NCBI GenBank assembly: GCA_965216195.1
Contig: OZ244151.1
Span: 1,798,001-1,862,000, forward strand
Length of the DNA: 64,000 nucleotides
Source: Aridibacter sp965216195
GTDB taxonomy: Bacteria; Acidobacteriota; Blastocatellia; Pyrinomonadales; Pyrinomonadaceae
Reading direction: 5' to 3'
Every line of letters starts with the position of its first letter. Within the stretch, counting starts at the first letter, position 1. Below are positions 1 through 9,239 of the stretch, in pieces. The notes under the pieces were generated by a model. The model was not told where the DNA came from. It ran no database searches and saw nothing but the letters and a program-made list of their open reading frames with translations. The translations under genes were made by a program, and so were the position numbers.

Positions 1-63
1 ATTCTCCGAATGCGATTGCAATTCAGTACGTTTCGATTTAACGTGTTTGTATAGGTATTTTTT

Positions 64-435
64 ATGAATTCTGAATTTGACGATTTTGAACAAGACTTGG
101 AAGACCTTGAGAATGAGCTTCCGGATTTTGACCTAGGGTTTGACTCCTTCGATCCGGATCAGGACGATCTTAAAGTTGAGATCAAGGAGATTGAGTTTAG
201 CGATGTGAATATGCGCACCGCGATTCTATCAAAAAATAATATGGTGGCGCTGTTGTGCCTTAAAACGGCAAACGAAGGAGGCGCAATTTGTAGGGTCGAT
301 CCGCGAGAAGTGAATCCCGCCGTCCAACTCTACGATGATCCGGATAAGGCACTTGATTGGTACACAAAAAGCCTGAGCACAAGTAGAAAAAACGGCTGGC
401 AAGTCGTTTATGACGGTCTGCCGCTTGAAGGATAA
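64..435 (+). CDS. Hypothetical acidic protein
   Basis: A 123-residue protein that I do not recognise. The first ~45 residues are very rich in Asp, Glu and Phe. The rest looks like a small alpha/beta domain ending in a Trp/Tyr-containing segment. There is no signal peptide or membrane helix, so it is probably cytoplasmic. The start is the first ATG in the frame; only a weak AGG precedes it. A strong hairpin with a T-run follows at 451-504, so it is probably the last gene of a transcript entering from the left. The reading frame is convincing but the function is unknown. Confidence 0.6.
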   Translation: MNSEFDDFEQDLEDLENELPDFDLGFDSFDPDQDDLKVEIKEIEFSDVNMRTAILSKNNMVALLCLKTANEGGAICRVDPREVNPAVQLYDDPDKALDWYTKSLSTSRKNGWQVVYDGLPLEG

Positions 436-450
436 AAAGTGTAAACATTT

Positions 451-504
451 AAAAAGTGGAAGAGTGAGAAAGTTATACCAGGCTTTTTCACTCACCACTT
501 TTTT
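451..504 (+). terminator. Rho-independent terminator after the acidic protein gene
   Basis: Arms 451-472 and 483-504 pair with few mismatches (AAAAAGTGG with CCACTTTTT, GAGTGA with TCACTC, AAAG with CTTT) around a 10-nt loop, and the 3' arm ends in a T-run. The following ~60 nt up to coaX are pyrimidine-rich, with further degenerate copies of CTCACTCTTTCAC, so the hairpin may be part of a small degenerate repeat. Confidence 0.65.
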
Positions 505-564
505 ACTATTACCTGTCACTTTCTTTTTTCTACTGTCTCACTCTTTCACTTTTCACCTTTAATC

Positions 565-1326
565 ATGCTGTTAGCAATTGACATTGGAAATTCGACCACA
601 AAATTCGGAGTTTTTGATGGTGCCAAGCTTACAGAAAAAATCACTATAAAAACTAACCGAAATGATCGAGCTTCCTCAATATATTCTCAAATAAATGAGC
701 AAATCTCAGTATCTATTTCAGCGATTGTAATTTCCACGGTCGTAAATGAATTAAAAGATACCTATCGGGATTTGGGCAAAACTCACTTCAAACTTCCTGC
801 TCTTTTCGCTGACCACTCCTTTGATTATGGCTTTAAAATACAATATTTCCCGCCAAAAGATTGCGGTTCTGACCGTTTGGTTGACGCGTTTGCCGCTGTC
901 GAGAAATATGGAAATCCTGTAATCGTTTGCGATTTTGGCACCGCGACAACAATTGATTTGGTTGACGAAAATAAAAAGTATCTCGGCGGAATTATCACGC
1001 CGGGCCCAAACACACTTGGCTCTGCGCTTTTTGAAAAAACCTCAAAGCTGCCAGATGTTGAATTTGAAAAACCTGAAAAAGCTATCGGGGATTCGACCGT
1101 CTCTTCAATTCAATCCGGAATCTATTATGGCTATATCGGTTTGGTTGATGGAATAATCGCCCGATTTATTAATGAGACAAGAGTGACACCAAAAATCGTT
1201 TCGACCGGCGGTTTTGCCAGGTTAATCGCGGAAGAATCAAAGTACGTGGAGATTGTCGAGCCTGATTTGATGCTTGAGGGACTGCGTCTCGTTTACGAAA
1301 AATGGGAATCGGAAAAAACCTTATGA
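565..1326 (+). CDS. coaX: Type III pantothenate kinase
   Basis: Phosphorylates pantothenate in the first step of CoA synthesis, in the cytoplasm. The 253-residue length is normal for CoaX. Visible signatures are the N-terminal phosphate loop (AIDIGNST, Asp6), the CGSDR motif near residue 100, the DFGTATTID segment, the GGIITPG segment and the C-terminal STGGF of the ASKHA fold. Members of this family need a monovalent cation and resist feedback by CoA (family knowledge). No Shine-Dalgarno is visible before the ATG. A later CoA gene, coaD, lies about 22 kb away on the same strand. Confidence 0.95.
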   Translation: MLLAIDIGNSTTKFGVFDGAKLTEKITIKTNRNDRASSIYSQINEQISVSISAIVISTVVNELKDTYRDLGKTHFKLPALFADHSFDYGFKIQYFPPKDCGSDRLVDAFAAVEKYGNPVIVCDFGTATTIDLVDENKKYLGGIITPGPNTLGSALFEKTSKLPDVEFEKPEKAIGDSTVSSIQSGIYYGYIGLVDGIIARFINETRVTPKIVSTGGFARLIAEESKYVEIVEPDLMLEGLRLVYEKWESEKTL

Positions 1327-1395
1327 TTGCAATGCGTTTGTCCTTTACCCTTCCCGCACCACCGGTCTTTAGCGACTCCCAAACTTACTAAATAC

Positions 1396-1836
1396 TTATT
1401 CCCGTCCGGCGTGTTTCTTAAAGAAAAAGAAGAAAAATGCCGCAGCGTGTTTTTTATCTATACCCTTTGCGTAGCCGATCGTACGACGCGAACTATCTTC
1501 AACATCCCCGTCATCATCTATGTAACCCAATGTGCGACGTGAGCTGTCCTCAACCTCTCCATCGCTGTCAATATAACCCAGCGTTCGCCGAGAGCTATCT
1601 TCAAACGTGCCGTTTCTGATATAGCCAAGGGTGCGGCGAGAGCTGTCCTCGACCTCACCATCGTCGTCGATATAGCCAAGTGTGCGGCGTGAACTGTCCT
1701 CCACTTCTCCATCGCTATCAATGTATCCCAAGGTGCGTCGCGAGCTGTCTTCAAACGTCCCGCTGCCGGTCATCGCTAACACCGATGCAGTCAAAAGCGC
1801 CAAACCCACGGCTAAAACAAATATTTTTCGCTTCAT
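1396..1836 (-). CDS. Secreted six-repeat beta-flower-like protein
   Basis: A 146-residue protein with a signal peptide (residues 1-22), then six near-identical 16-17-residue units starting at Glu29, each EDSSRRTLGYI followed by a DSDGEV, DDDGEV or NGTF linker. The tail holds AAA followed by six Phe. The pattern of short units with D-x-x-x-R-x-(I/L)-G-Y-I, each preceded by a Gly turn, matches the beta-flower protein family as I remember it; that family has no assigned enzyme activity. The start is supported by AGGAGG upstream. It lies 60 bp downstream of a papain-like protease on the same strand and is probably co-transcribed. Confidence 0.75.
   Translation of the reverse strand: MKRKIFVLAVGLALLTASVLAMTGSGTFEDSSRRTLGYIDSDGEVEDSSRRTLGYIDDDGEVEDSSRRTLGYIRNGTFEDSSRRTLGYIDSDGEVEDSSRRTLGYIDDDGDVEDSSRRTIGYAKGIDKKHAAAFFFFFFKKHAGRE
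1459..1752 (-). repeat. Six 48-51 bp tandem coding repeats
   Basis: The units encode residues 29-126 of the beta-flower-like protein. Units 1, 2, 4 and 5 are 51 bp, unit 3 is 48 bp with an RNGTF linker, and unit 6 diverges to TIGYAKG. Units 1-3 and 4-6 follow a similar order of linkers, which suggests that a three-unit block was duplicated. Confidence 0.85.
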
Positions 1837-1896
1837 CTACGATTCTGCCTCCTAAGTTAGAACGCATTTATAGTTACTTTTTGCTCTTTTATTCGG

Positions 1897-2430
1897 CTAG
1901 TAGGCCGGACAGTGTAAAAACGTCGCTTTGACTGATGCGCTGGTGTCTCTTCGGGTAAAGCTGCTTCCCTCATACTCATACCACATCTCGTAGTTGACCC
2001 AAGACGTTTCCCCGATATTCATCGGTGCTGGATTATAAACAAGAATCTGATGGCTCTGATCATACTTTGGATGTTTGGGATTTTTGTAAATACCGGCGAT
2101 TACCGTGATGTGCCTCACGCCGTTGACCCACAGGGGCCCATACCTCCGCAGCCATTCGGAAACTCTCGATCCGTCTACGGACATCGGGGGAATGGTTTTC
2201 AGTCCCAAGCGTTGCGCCATGTTTATGATCGCCGAATTATTTATTCCGCCATTTACGTCCCGAAGCCGTTGGCATTCTTCGTCGAGTTCGGGAGTAATCA
2301 GCCCCATGTGTGACATCTTACTTTGCTCCTGTCTCCAATTGATCAACATCCTGGCGCAAGCGTACCAACAACTCATTCTCAATTGCTGCGGGATCAATTT
2401 CATTCCCGGCACTATATACATTTCTCTCAT
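1897..2430 (-). CDS. Papain-like cysteine protease (C70/C39-like)
   Basis: A 177-residue papain-fold candidate. Residues 15-28 carry the Gln-oxyanion and nucleophile pattern, with Gln16 and Cys21 in MSCWYAC. His107 in HITVIAG and Asn133 in VYNPAP complete a Cys-His-Asn triad. The GGI...GPLWV pattern between them is typical of the papain-like (C70) and C39 groups. There is no signal peptide, so either it acts in the cytoplasm or it leaves by another route. AGGAGG lies 8 nt before the ATG. It is followed by the beta-flower gene in the same direction. The substrate is unknown; the fold is fairly sure. Confidence 0.75.
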   Translation of the reverse strand: MREMYIVPGMKLIPQQLRMSCWYACARMLINWRQEQSKMSHMGLITPELDEECQRLRDVNGGINNSAIINMAQRLGLKTIPPMSVDGSRVSEWLRRYGPLWVNGVRHITVIAGIYKNPKHPKYDQSHQILVYNPAPMNIGETSWVNYEMWYEYEGSSFTRRDTSASVKATFLHCPAY

Positions 2431-2513
2431 TTTTCCGTCCTCCTATTGTTATCAAACGAGCTCAGGCTCATTAACAAAGACGGAATTTTGATCAAAGAAG
2501 GGACAAATGTAAT

Positions 2514-3812
2514 TTAAAGATCTTGATTTGGGTTTGCCTTTCCGAAATACGATGAAACAAAGTAGATCAAAGCACCGATGATAACAGCGACCACAACCTG
2601 CTGAAGATCAACCGCTTTAACGCTCAGCATCAACCACCCCAACAGCCCAAGCGATAAAACTGCAGCAAGAACCCCAAGCGGAGCCAAAAAGCCCGCTTCA
2701 GGTGCATCTTTCCGAAAGCGGAAGATCGGCAGCGCGATACAGGTCATTCCGTATACAATGATCCGCGTTATCGTGCTGATGGTGAGCGCAGAGAGAAAGC
2801 TGCTGTAAACGGTGAAGAAAAACGTTCCTATCGACGTAATAATGATCGCAAAGTGGGGCGTTTTGAAACGCTCTGAAACGCTTGCAAGAATTTGCGGGAT
2901 ATCCTTTTGCTCCGCCATCGCAAAAAGCAGACGGGTCGTGGCGAGCAGTCCGACATTGAGATTTCCGAGAATCGAAATGAGTGCACCAATAACGATAAAT
3001 GTTGCCCCCCAGGTGCCTACGAAGGTCTGAGCAGCGTCGGCAAGGGGTCTTTCCGAAGTGGCAAGTTCAGGAAGCGTTCCTATCGAAACTGTTTGGATAA
3101 GGATATAAAACGCAACAATAATTCCGATGGCTGTCAAGAGCGCAAACGGAGCATTCTTCCTCGGTTCCTTCATTTCACCCGCTGGAATCACAGCCGACTC
3201 AAACCCGACAAACGCATAAATCAACACTAAAACGGCGCTTGCAAAAGCATCTTGTGTCGGGGTCGTTTCGAAATTGAAGTTGCTGAAATCGATAAAAAAC
3301 GCACCGACGACAACAAACAAAAACAAAGGAACCAATTTCGAGATCGTCAGAATATTTGTCGTTCGAACCGATTCTTTTACGCCGACGATGTTTATAAAGG
3401 TCAGTCCAAAAACTACGAGCGCGATCAGAAAAATGCGGTACATTCCCGTTTCAAGGGGCTCGTAAAAGTGGCCAAGATAGCTTATTAAGACGTTGCAATT
3501 TGCGGCAAAAGCCGTAAAGCGAGTGATCCAAAAAAGCCACCCTACTTCAAAACCAACAAACGAACCGTATGCTTCCTTCGTGTAAACATAGGCGCCGCCC
3601 GTAGTACGAAACCGGCTCGAAACCTCGGCAAAACAGAGTACTACAAAGCCGATAATTATCGAACAACCGATGAAAGCAATTAGACTGTAGCTACCGATCA
3701 AAGCCGCAACTTTTGACGGAAGTCCGAAGATCCCCGCACCGATCACAGTGTTGATAACGATTGCTATCAGATCCCAACGCCCGATACCACGAATCAGTTT
3801 TTCTTCAGTCAT
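2514..3812 (-). CDS. APC-family amino acid permease
   Basis: A 432-residue inner-membrane transporter of the amino acid-polyamine-organocation family, with about 12 hydrophobic segments. TM1 carries the family signature (VINTVIGAGIFGLPS) and TM6 the FVGFESAVIPAGEMKEPRKN motif that follows the unwound helix in APC transporters. It probably imports or exchanges amino acids; specificity cannot be read from sequence. It is divergent from the serine hydrolase gene with about 90 bp between them, and convergent with nothing. The start is the only sensible ATG before TM1; no Shine-Dalgarno is visible. Confidence 0.9.
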   Translation of the reverse strand: MTEEKLIRGIGRWDLIAIVINTVIGAGIFGLPSKVAALIGSYSLIAFIGCSIIIGFVVLCFAEVSSRFRTTGGAYVYTKEAYGSFVGFEVGWLFWITRFTAFAANCNVLISYLGHFYEPLETGMYRIFLIALVVFGLTFINIVGVKESVRTTNILTISKLVPLFLFVVVGAFFIDFSNFNFETTPTQDAFASAVLVLIYAFVGFESAVIPAGEMKEPRKNAPFALLTAIGIIVAFYILIQTVSIGTLPELATSERPLADAAQTFVGTWGATFIVIGALISILGNLNVGLLATTRLLFAMAEQKDIPQILASVSERFKTPHFAIIITSIGTFFFTVYSSFLSALTISTITRIIVYGMTCIALPIFRFRKDAPEAGFLAPLGVLAAVLSLGLLGWLMLSVKAVDLQQVVVAVIIGALIYFVSSYFGKANPNQDL

Positions 3813-3902
3813 TTGGTTGTAACGTTAAAGGCCTTTATTTATCGGCTGATAATCGTTTATACTCTTTTACATTCCATTCGTAAAGAAACTGATCCGGGCT
3901 TA

Positions 3903-4901
3903 ATGAGAAAATTGCAACTTAATATGCCGATAGGCTTAATGCTTTTGCTGTTGAGTACAGTTGCGTTCGCACAAACTGAAAAACCGACTCGCGATCCACT
4001 GACAAAAGCCAGGAAAACCAAGCCGGCCGTCCTGGAAATCTACCGGCGTCAACCTCTTCGCCGCATCCTCGATAAAGCCGTATCCGAAACGATCACTGAA
4101 TTTAAGACCTCAAATCTCAAACCGAGTGAACTCGCAGCGACAATGATCGACCTGCGAGTTTCGGGTATCGGTCCGACGGTAAGTTTCCGAGGCGAAGCGC
4201 AGATCTACCCGGCAAGCGTGGTAAAGATGTTTTATATGGTCGCTCTTCATCAGCAACTTGAAGACGGCAAGGTAAAAATGACGCCCGAACTTGAACGCGG
4301 CCTCAAAAACATGATCATTGACTCGGGAAATGAGTCCACAGGCTATATCGTCGATGTTTTGACCGGCACCTCTAGCGGCCCCGAGATGCCGCCAAAAGAG
4401 TTTGAACAGTGGGCTTACAAGCGAAACTGGATGAATCGTTACTTCCACTCGCTTGGTTACAAGAACATTTCAATTAATCAAAAAACACACTGTGAAGATG
4501 CATGGGGTCGCGAACAGCAGTTTCGCGGCTATGGAAATAAAAACCGCAACAAATTAACAACAAACGCGACTGCAAGGTTGCTCGCGCAAATTGTCCGCGG
4601 GAAAGCAGTTACGCCTGAACGCAGCAAACAAATGATGGACTTGATGAAGCGCGATTGGGAAAAGCCCGTTAAAGACCCGTTTTATCGCGAGTTTATTTCG
4701 TGGGCACTCGAACCCGGCACTAAACTCTGGTCAAAAGAAGGCTGGACTTCGAAAACCCGCCATGATGCTGCATACATCGAGACGCCCGACGGCTTGAAAT
4801 TTATACTGGTTGTTTTCACCGAAAATCACGCGAAGGAACAGAGTATAATCCCGGCTGTAGCCAGAAAAGTGATCAAGGGTTTGGAGGAACTAACAAAATG
4901 A
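3903..4901 (+). CDS. Secreted serine hydrolase, class A beta-lactamase fold
   Basis: A 332-residue exported protein. The ATG at 3903 is chosen because it begins a clean signal peptide ending near AFAQ; the upstream in-frame ATG adds a poorly conserved leader. The SxxK nucleophile is Ser105-V-V-Lys108, the second motif is SGN (SxN type), and a KEGW segment sits where KTG is expected. Family relatives include penicillin-interactive proteins and beta-lactamases. True beta-lactamase activity is unproven. The last codons overlap the start of the S9 peptidase gene (ATGA), so the two are translationally coupled. Confidence 0.8.
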   Translation: MRKLQLNMPIGLMLLLLSTVAFAQTEKPTRDPLTKARKTKPAVLEIYRRQPLRRILDKAVSETITEFKTSNLKPSELAATMIDLRVSGIGPTVSFRGEAQIYPASVVKMFYMVALHQQLEDGKVKMTPELERGLKNMIIDSGNESTGYIVDVLTGTSSGPEMPPKEFEQWAYKRNWMNRYFHSLGYKNISINQKTHCEDAWGREQQFRGYGNKNRNKLTTNATARLLAQIVRGKAVTPERSKQMMDLMKRDWEKPVKDPFYREFISWALEPGTKLWSKEGWTSKTRHDAAYIETPDGLKFILVVFTENHAKEQSIIPAVARKVIKGLEELTK

Positions 4902-7366
4902 AATTATTAAAAAATATCTTGGTTTTACTCGTTGTTTTTTTGTTTTGTACCGCGTCTGTTTTCGCTCAGGGTTATAAAACCCCGCCTAAAGCAATCATGG
5001 ATGTCCTGAATGCCCCGGCCCGTCCAACGATACGAATCAGCCCAGTTAAGGACAAAATTGCAATGTTCGAACCTCTTAGATACCCGCCAATCGCAGATTT
5101 GTCCGAACCGATGTTGAGGCTTGCCGGCTTGCGTATAAATCCAAAAACAAATTCGAGTCATCGCCAGGGGTATTTCGTTAACATGACCCTGCAAAACATC
5201 TCGGATGGCAAGAAAATGAAAGTGGGTTTCCCAAACGGAATGAAACTCATTAATCCAAGTTTTAGTGCAGATGGCAAATATATCGCGGTCGGAAATGTGA
5301 CGGACTCCGGCATCGAGCTGTGGATTGTTGAAAGTGCCTCAGGAAGATTTAGCAGGCTTGATGGTCTTAAGGTAAACACGGCATTTGGTGGCTTTAAATG
5401 GATGCCCGATCAGAAAAGACTTCTTGTCAACCTTGTTCCCGAAAAACGGGGCCCAGCGCCAAAGGTTTCGAGCGTCCCAACATCCCCCAGCATCCAGGAG
5501 ACGTCAGGACGTGCCGCCGCAATCCGCACCTATCAGGACTTACTAAAATCCCCAAATGACGAGAAGCTGTTTGATTACTATGCAACTTCACAGCTGGCAT
5601 TCGTTGACTTTGGCGGTAAAGTTTACAGTCGGGCAAAGGCTTTGAAAGTTTCAATAGTTGGAAAACCGGCTATCTTTAGAGATACCCGCGTTTCGCCAAA
5701 CGGAAAATATATTTTGACTTCCAGAGTTAAACGTCCATATTCCTATTTATTCCCGGTTTGGAGCTTTGCAAATGAGGTCGAAGTTTGGGACACAAAAGGG
5801 GCGATGGTTTACAAGGTTGCCAGCGTTCCGATTAGAGATAATCTACCGGTTGGCGGCACAACCACAAGCCCACGAAGTTTTCTCTGGATTCCAACTGAAC
5901 CCTCGACGCTAATGTGGGCGGAGGCATTAGACGGCGGAAACCCGAAATCGAACGTTGAGTTTCGCGACAAACTTATGACCCACAAAATCCCGACCCGTAA
6001 GGCTCCGAAAGAGCTTCTGAAAACTGAGCAGCGATATGACGGCAGCGCGTTTGGCGAAAACGGAATGATGTGGTTTTACGATTATGACCGTCAAAAACAG
6101 CGACAACGTATATTCATGACAGATTATCGCAACCCTCGTGACATAAAGACCATTTCGGATCGCAATGTACGGGACCGATATAATGCGCTTGGAGCCCCCG
6201 TCATGAAGACATTGCCGAATGGTGAGTCTGTGATTTGGGAAACAAAATCAGGCGTTATGTTGGCCGGCCGGGGAGCAACCCCCAGAGGCGACCGTCCGTA
6301 CCTGCGTTTAATGGATCTGACGACCCTTCAAAAACATGAATTGTTTCGCTCGGGTTCGGGATCTTATGAAAGTGTGATCTCAGTAGTAAATGCAGGTGGA
6401 AATTTCATTTTCTTAACGCGTAAGGAGTCTAGTGCGATTCCGCCAAACTTCCATCTTAAATGGGCATGCAAACCGAAGGTAAAATGTTCGAAACCGTATC
6501 GTATTCCCCGCCAAATCACAAATTTCAAGGACCCGACGCCTCAACTCCGCGGAATCACGAAAAAACTGGTGAAATATAAGCGAGCTGACGGCGTCGATTT
6601 GTCGTTTACGCTTTATTTGCCCCCCAACTACAAAAAGGGAGAGCGTTTACCTGCGCTTCTTTGGGCTTATCCCCGCGAGTACACTAACAAAGGTGTCGCC
6701 GGACAAGTCTCCGGTTCTACGAATCGCTTTACATCAATCGGGGGCTCGTCACACATGTTCTTATTGCTACAGGGTTACGCGGTTTTACATAACGCCACTG
6801 TTCCAATTGTCGGTGATCCTCTAACGGTAAACGACACGTTTATTCCTCAGCTCGTCGCGGGAGCGAAAGCTGCAGTCGATAAAGGCGCGGAAATGGGCGT
6901 AATTGATCCTGATCGCGTTGCCGTTGGCGGACACTCTTACGGAGCGTTTATGACCGCACATTTACTCGCAAATTCCGACCTTTTCCGTGCGGGAATTGCC
7001 CGAAGCGGTGCGTATAATCGAACTCTTACACCTTTTGGATTCCAATCGGAACGCCGTTCATTTTGGGAAGCCCCGCAAAGCTACTTCACTCTTTCACCGT
7101 TTATGCGGGCTCACAAAATTAACGAGCCGATGCTTATGATTCACGGCGAAGCTGACAACAACTCCGGTACGTATCCAATGCAATCGAGGCGTATGTTCGC
7201 AGCAATTCGCGGCAATGGCGGAACAGCAAGACTCGTGATGCTTCCGCTAGAATCACATGGCTACCGCGCGCGGGAATCGGTCGAGCACGTTCTTTGGGAA
7301 CAGAATCAATGGATGGATAAGTATGTGAAAAACGCGAAGCCTCGGAATAAGGAAATCGCAAAGTAA
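4898..7366 (+). CDS. Secreted prolyl oligopeptidase-family (S9) peptidase
   Basis: An 822-residue exported peptidase or acylaminoacyl-type hydrolase. Residues 1-23 are a signal peptide. Residues ~30-560 look like a seven-bladed beta-propeller gate. The C-terminal alpha/beta-hydrolase domain holds the triad Ser680 (GHSYGAF), Asp753 (GEADNNSG) and His787 (ESHGYR). The domain order is standard for S9 and closest to the large periplasmic members often annotated as glutamyl endopeptidase-like. It starts in an ATGA overlap with the preceding serine hydrolase, suggesting a joint role in periplasmic peptide or cell-wall processing (inference). Confidence 0.9.
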   Translation: MKLLKNILVLLVVFLFCTASVFAQGYKTPPKAIMDVLNAPARPTIRISPVKDKIAMFEPLRYPPIADLSEPMLRLAGLRINPKTNSSHRQGYFVNMTLQNISDGKKMKVGFPNGMKLINPSFSADGKYIAVGNVTDSGIELWIVESASGRFSRLDGLKVNTAFGGFKWMPDQKRLLVNLVPEKRGPAPKVSSVPTSPSIQETSGRAAAIRTYQDLLKSPNDEKLFDYYATSQLAFVDFGGKVYSRAKALKVSIVGKPAIFRDTRVSPNGKYILTSRVKRPYSYLFPVWSFANEVEVWDTKGAMVYKVASVPIRDNLPVGGTTTSPRSFLWIPTEPSTLMWAEALDGGNPKSNVEFRDKLMTHKIPTRKAPKELLKTEQRYDGSAFGENGMMWFYDYDRQKQRQRIFMTDYRNPRDIKTISDRNVRDRYNALGAPVMKTLPNGESVIWETKSGVMLAGRGATPRGDRPYLRLMDLTTLQKHELFRSGSGSYESVISVVNAGGNFIFLTRKESSAIPPNFHLKWACKPKVKCSKPYRIPRQITNFKDPTPQLRGITKKLVKYKRADGVDLSFTLYLPPNYKKGERLPALLWAYPREYTNKGVAGQVSGSTNRFTSIGGSSHMFLLLQGYAVLHNATVPIVGDPLTVNDTFIPQLVAGAKAAVDKGAEMGVIDPDRVAVGGHSYGAFMTAHLLANSDLFRAGIARSGAYNRTLTPFGFQSERRSFWEAPQSYFTLSPFMRAHKINEPMLMIHGEADNNSGTYPMQSRRMFAAIRGNGGTARLVMLPLESHGYRARESVEHVLWEQNQWMDKYVKNAKPRNKEIAK

Positions 7367-7601
7367 ATAATTTTTGTAGTGAGCAACTGCGAAATCTTAT
7401 ATCGGCTTCTCATCCCCGAGTTCTCACGAATATTACGAATTGAAAGAGAGATAGCGCTGTAAATTTTAGGGGTCCACTCGGTCGCGCAGATTCGCGGGCA
7501 AAAGAATCTTTCCAACATTTTTTCGACCATTTCCGTTTTTCTCCCGTCTTAGTAAGCGAGTCAACGTTGACGCTTAAAAATAAATTCAACGGAGGAATAT
7601 A

Positions 7602-7934
7602 ATGAAAAAATCAATTGGACTATTTGTCGCTTCGCTGTGCGTAGTTTTTGGTTTGAGCGTAATCGCTTCGGCGCAAACGGGCACAAAGGGAATCAATAAG
7701 CGTCAGAAAAATCAACAAAAGCGCATTTTCAAAGGCGTTAAAAACGGTAGTGTAACTGGTAAAGAATACAAGAAGTTACAGAAACAACAGGTCAAAACGC
7801 AAAAAGCAAAAAAGCGTGCGAAATCTGATGGGAAAGTAACGAAAAAAGAACGGTTTAAGCTTCACAAGAGATTAAACAAAAACAGCCGAACCATCTATCG
7901 CGCGAAGCATAATCGCCGTGGAAATAAACCATAA
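7602..7934 (+). CDS. Small secreted Lys-rich protein
   Basis: A 110-residue protein with a Sec signal peptide (residues 1-24, ending SASAQ-like). The mature part is very basic and helical. It contains two similar stretches, (K)GVKNGSVTGKEYKKLQ and KSDGKVTKKERFKLHK, each with the D/N-G-x-V-T-x-x-E pattern that resembles an EF-hand-like loop, and ends in IYRAKHNRRG. Similar short secreted proteins occur in many Gram-negative genomes without a known role. A GGAGG sits 7 nt before the ATG. A strong terminator follows. Confidence 0.8.
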   Translation: MKKSIGLFVASLCVVFGLSVIASAQTGTKGINKRQKNQQKRIFKGVKNGSVTGKEYKKLQKQQVKTQKAKKRAKSDGKVTKKERFKLHKRLNKNSRTIYRAKHNRRGNKP

Positions 7935-7963
7935 TCGCTAAACGCAATTGTACTCTCTTCGGG

Positions 7964-7990
7964 AAGGAACGACGAAGGCGTTCCTTTTTC
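7964..7990 (+). terminator. Rho-independent terminator
   Basis: A perfect 8-bp stem, AAGGAACG at 7964-7971 and CGTTCCTT at 7979-7986, has a 7-nt loop and is followed by TTTC. It lies 30 nt past the small basic protein gene and separates it from the convergent gene ending at 8048. Confidence 0.85.
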
Positions 7991-8047
7991 TTATAAAAGC
8001 GACTCAAAGCCCGCATTTCTACGAGACAATCCGCTGGTAAAAATAAA

Positions 8048-9061
8048 CTACTTAGGCAAATTCTTATCCAGCATTCGCCAAACTTTGCCTACCCAAACAC
8101 CATAAAAATTCGGTTCCATTTTTGGAAACTTCGTGATTAAGCTCACTTCATAAACTCTTACCACACCAGGGTCCGTTGTGTTATCAGATAAATAAATAGC
8201 CGCTGGCAAACCGTACCGCGTAGGTCTACCAAGTGCGTCGCGTTCGGCAACAAACCAATCTCCGATGATCGATACCTTCTTGATATTGGTCTGCTTTTTC
8301 GTGTTTCCGCCCCAATCAGACTGACTATTTAGAAAGCGTTTCCCCGCGGCGGCAAGGGAAGCCGGCGAGCTTGCCGAAGTGCTGGAGATGTTTCCCTTGA
8401 ATTTACGACTCTGTAAGACGCGCATTTCTTCGGCTTTGTATTCCTTAAAGGCAGTATCGACTTCCGTAGACAAACGCGCTACGCGACGCTCAATTCTCTC
8501 GTTTCCCGGGTCGAAAAGTGGAGCAATCGTCAGAAGGCTCTTAGCCTCTTCAATCGCTTTCACGCGATAGATTTCATGAAGTGCCTTCAAAGTACTGGCA
8601 TTTGTGCCAAAGTCTCTTACGTGCTTAAGCGCCGTTAGCGCATTTTTCTCTCCCGCCGTATCAAGGTAAGAAAAACGAGTCATTATCGATTCATATTCAT
8701 CGCCAACGTCATAACCAAGAGAAAGCGATTCGAATTTACTGTTTAGCGATCGCGTTACCTTGTACAATTCCGTTTCGCCGCCCGCATACTTCTCCGAAAA
8801 ACTTTTCAAAAACCCTCCATGCGAATCCCGCAATGTACGCGTCTTGCTCATTCCATCAAGCGCCGACTGATACGCCGGATAATTTTCGCCAATGCGCTTG
8901 CTGACGCCCTCCGGGATCCTGAAATCTTTAACCGAAGTCACTTCTTTATAAATCGCGTGAACTCGCTCAGCATCCTCTTCCATCTGAGCCTCGGATTGCG
9001 TAAAAACCGAAATCGCCAAAAGACACACCACTAGGATCATAAAAATATTCTTTCTAACCAT
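8048..9061 (-). CDS. Hypothetical secreted protein
   Basis: A 337-residue exported protein that I do not recognise. Residues 1-25 form a signal peptide. The mature N-terminal two-thirds is predicted mostly alpha-helical, with regular Glu/Lys/Arg spacing. The last ~80 residues look like a beta-rich domain (SIIGDWFVAERDALGRPTRYGLPAAIYL). I place the start at the ATG at 9061, preceded by GGGAGAG, rather than the in-frame TTG two codons upstream. It is divergent from the amidase gene. Confidence 0.7.
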   Translation of the reverse strand: MVRKNIFMILVVCLLAISVFTQSEAQMEEDAERVHAIYKEVTSVKDFRIPEGVSKRIGENYPAYQSALDGMSKTRTLRDSHGGFLKSFSEKYAGGETELYKVTRSLNSKFESLSLGYDVGDEYESIMTRFSYLDTAGEKNALTALKHVRDFGTNASTLKALHEIYRVKAIEEAKSLLTIAPLFDPGNERIERRVARLSTEVDTAFKEYKAEEMRVLQSRKFKGNISSTSASSPASLAAAGKRFLNSQSDWGGNTKKQTNIKKVSIIGDWFVAERDALGRPTRYGLPAAIYLSDNTTDPGVVRVYEVSLITKFPKMEPNFYGVWVGKVWRMLDKNLPK

Positions 9062-9239
9062 TTTCAATAGCTCTCTCCCAAATCACAGAATTTCTATTAC
9101 ATTGCGTAGACGATGAAAATAAGCAATATTGCGAATCTCAAATCATCATACTCATTCGCCGTTAAAATGTTCCTTGCAATAATTTTACTGGAAAATATAA
9201 ACTAGCCAAAATTAGCACGTTTTAATGGAGGAGTATGTA

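Noticed and set aside
1327..1542. Plus-strand open frames opposite the beta-flower gene
   Set aside because: They are antisense to a gene with a signal peptide, good ribosome binding site and clear repeats, and have no recognisable features.
1897..2430. Bacteriocin-type C39 exporter peptidase
   Set aside because: No ABC exporter domain or transporter gene is attached, and the beta-flower leader lacks a double-glycine site.
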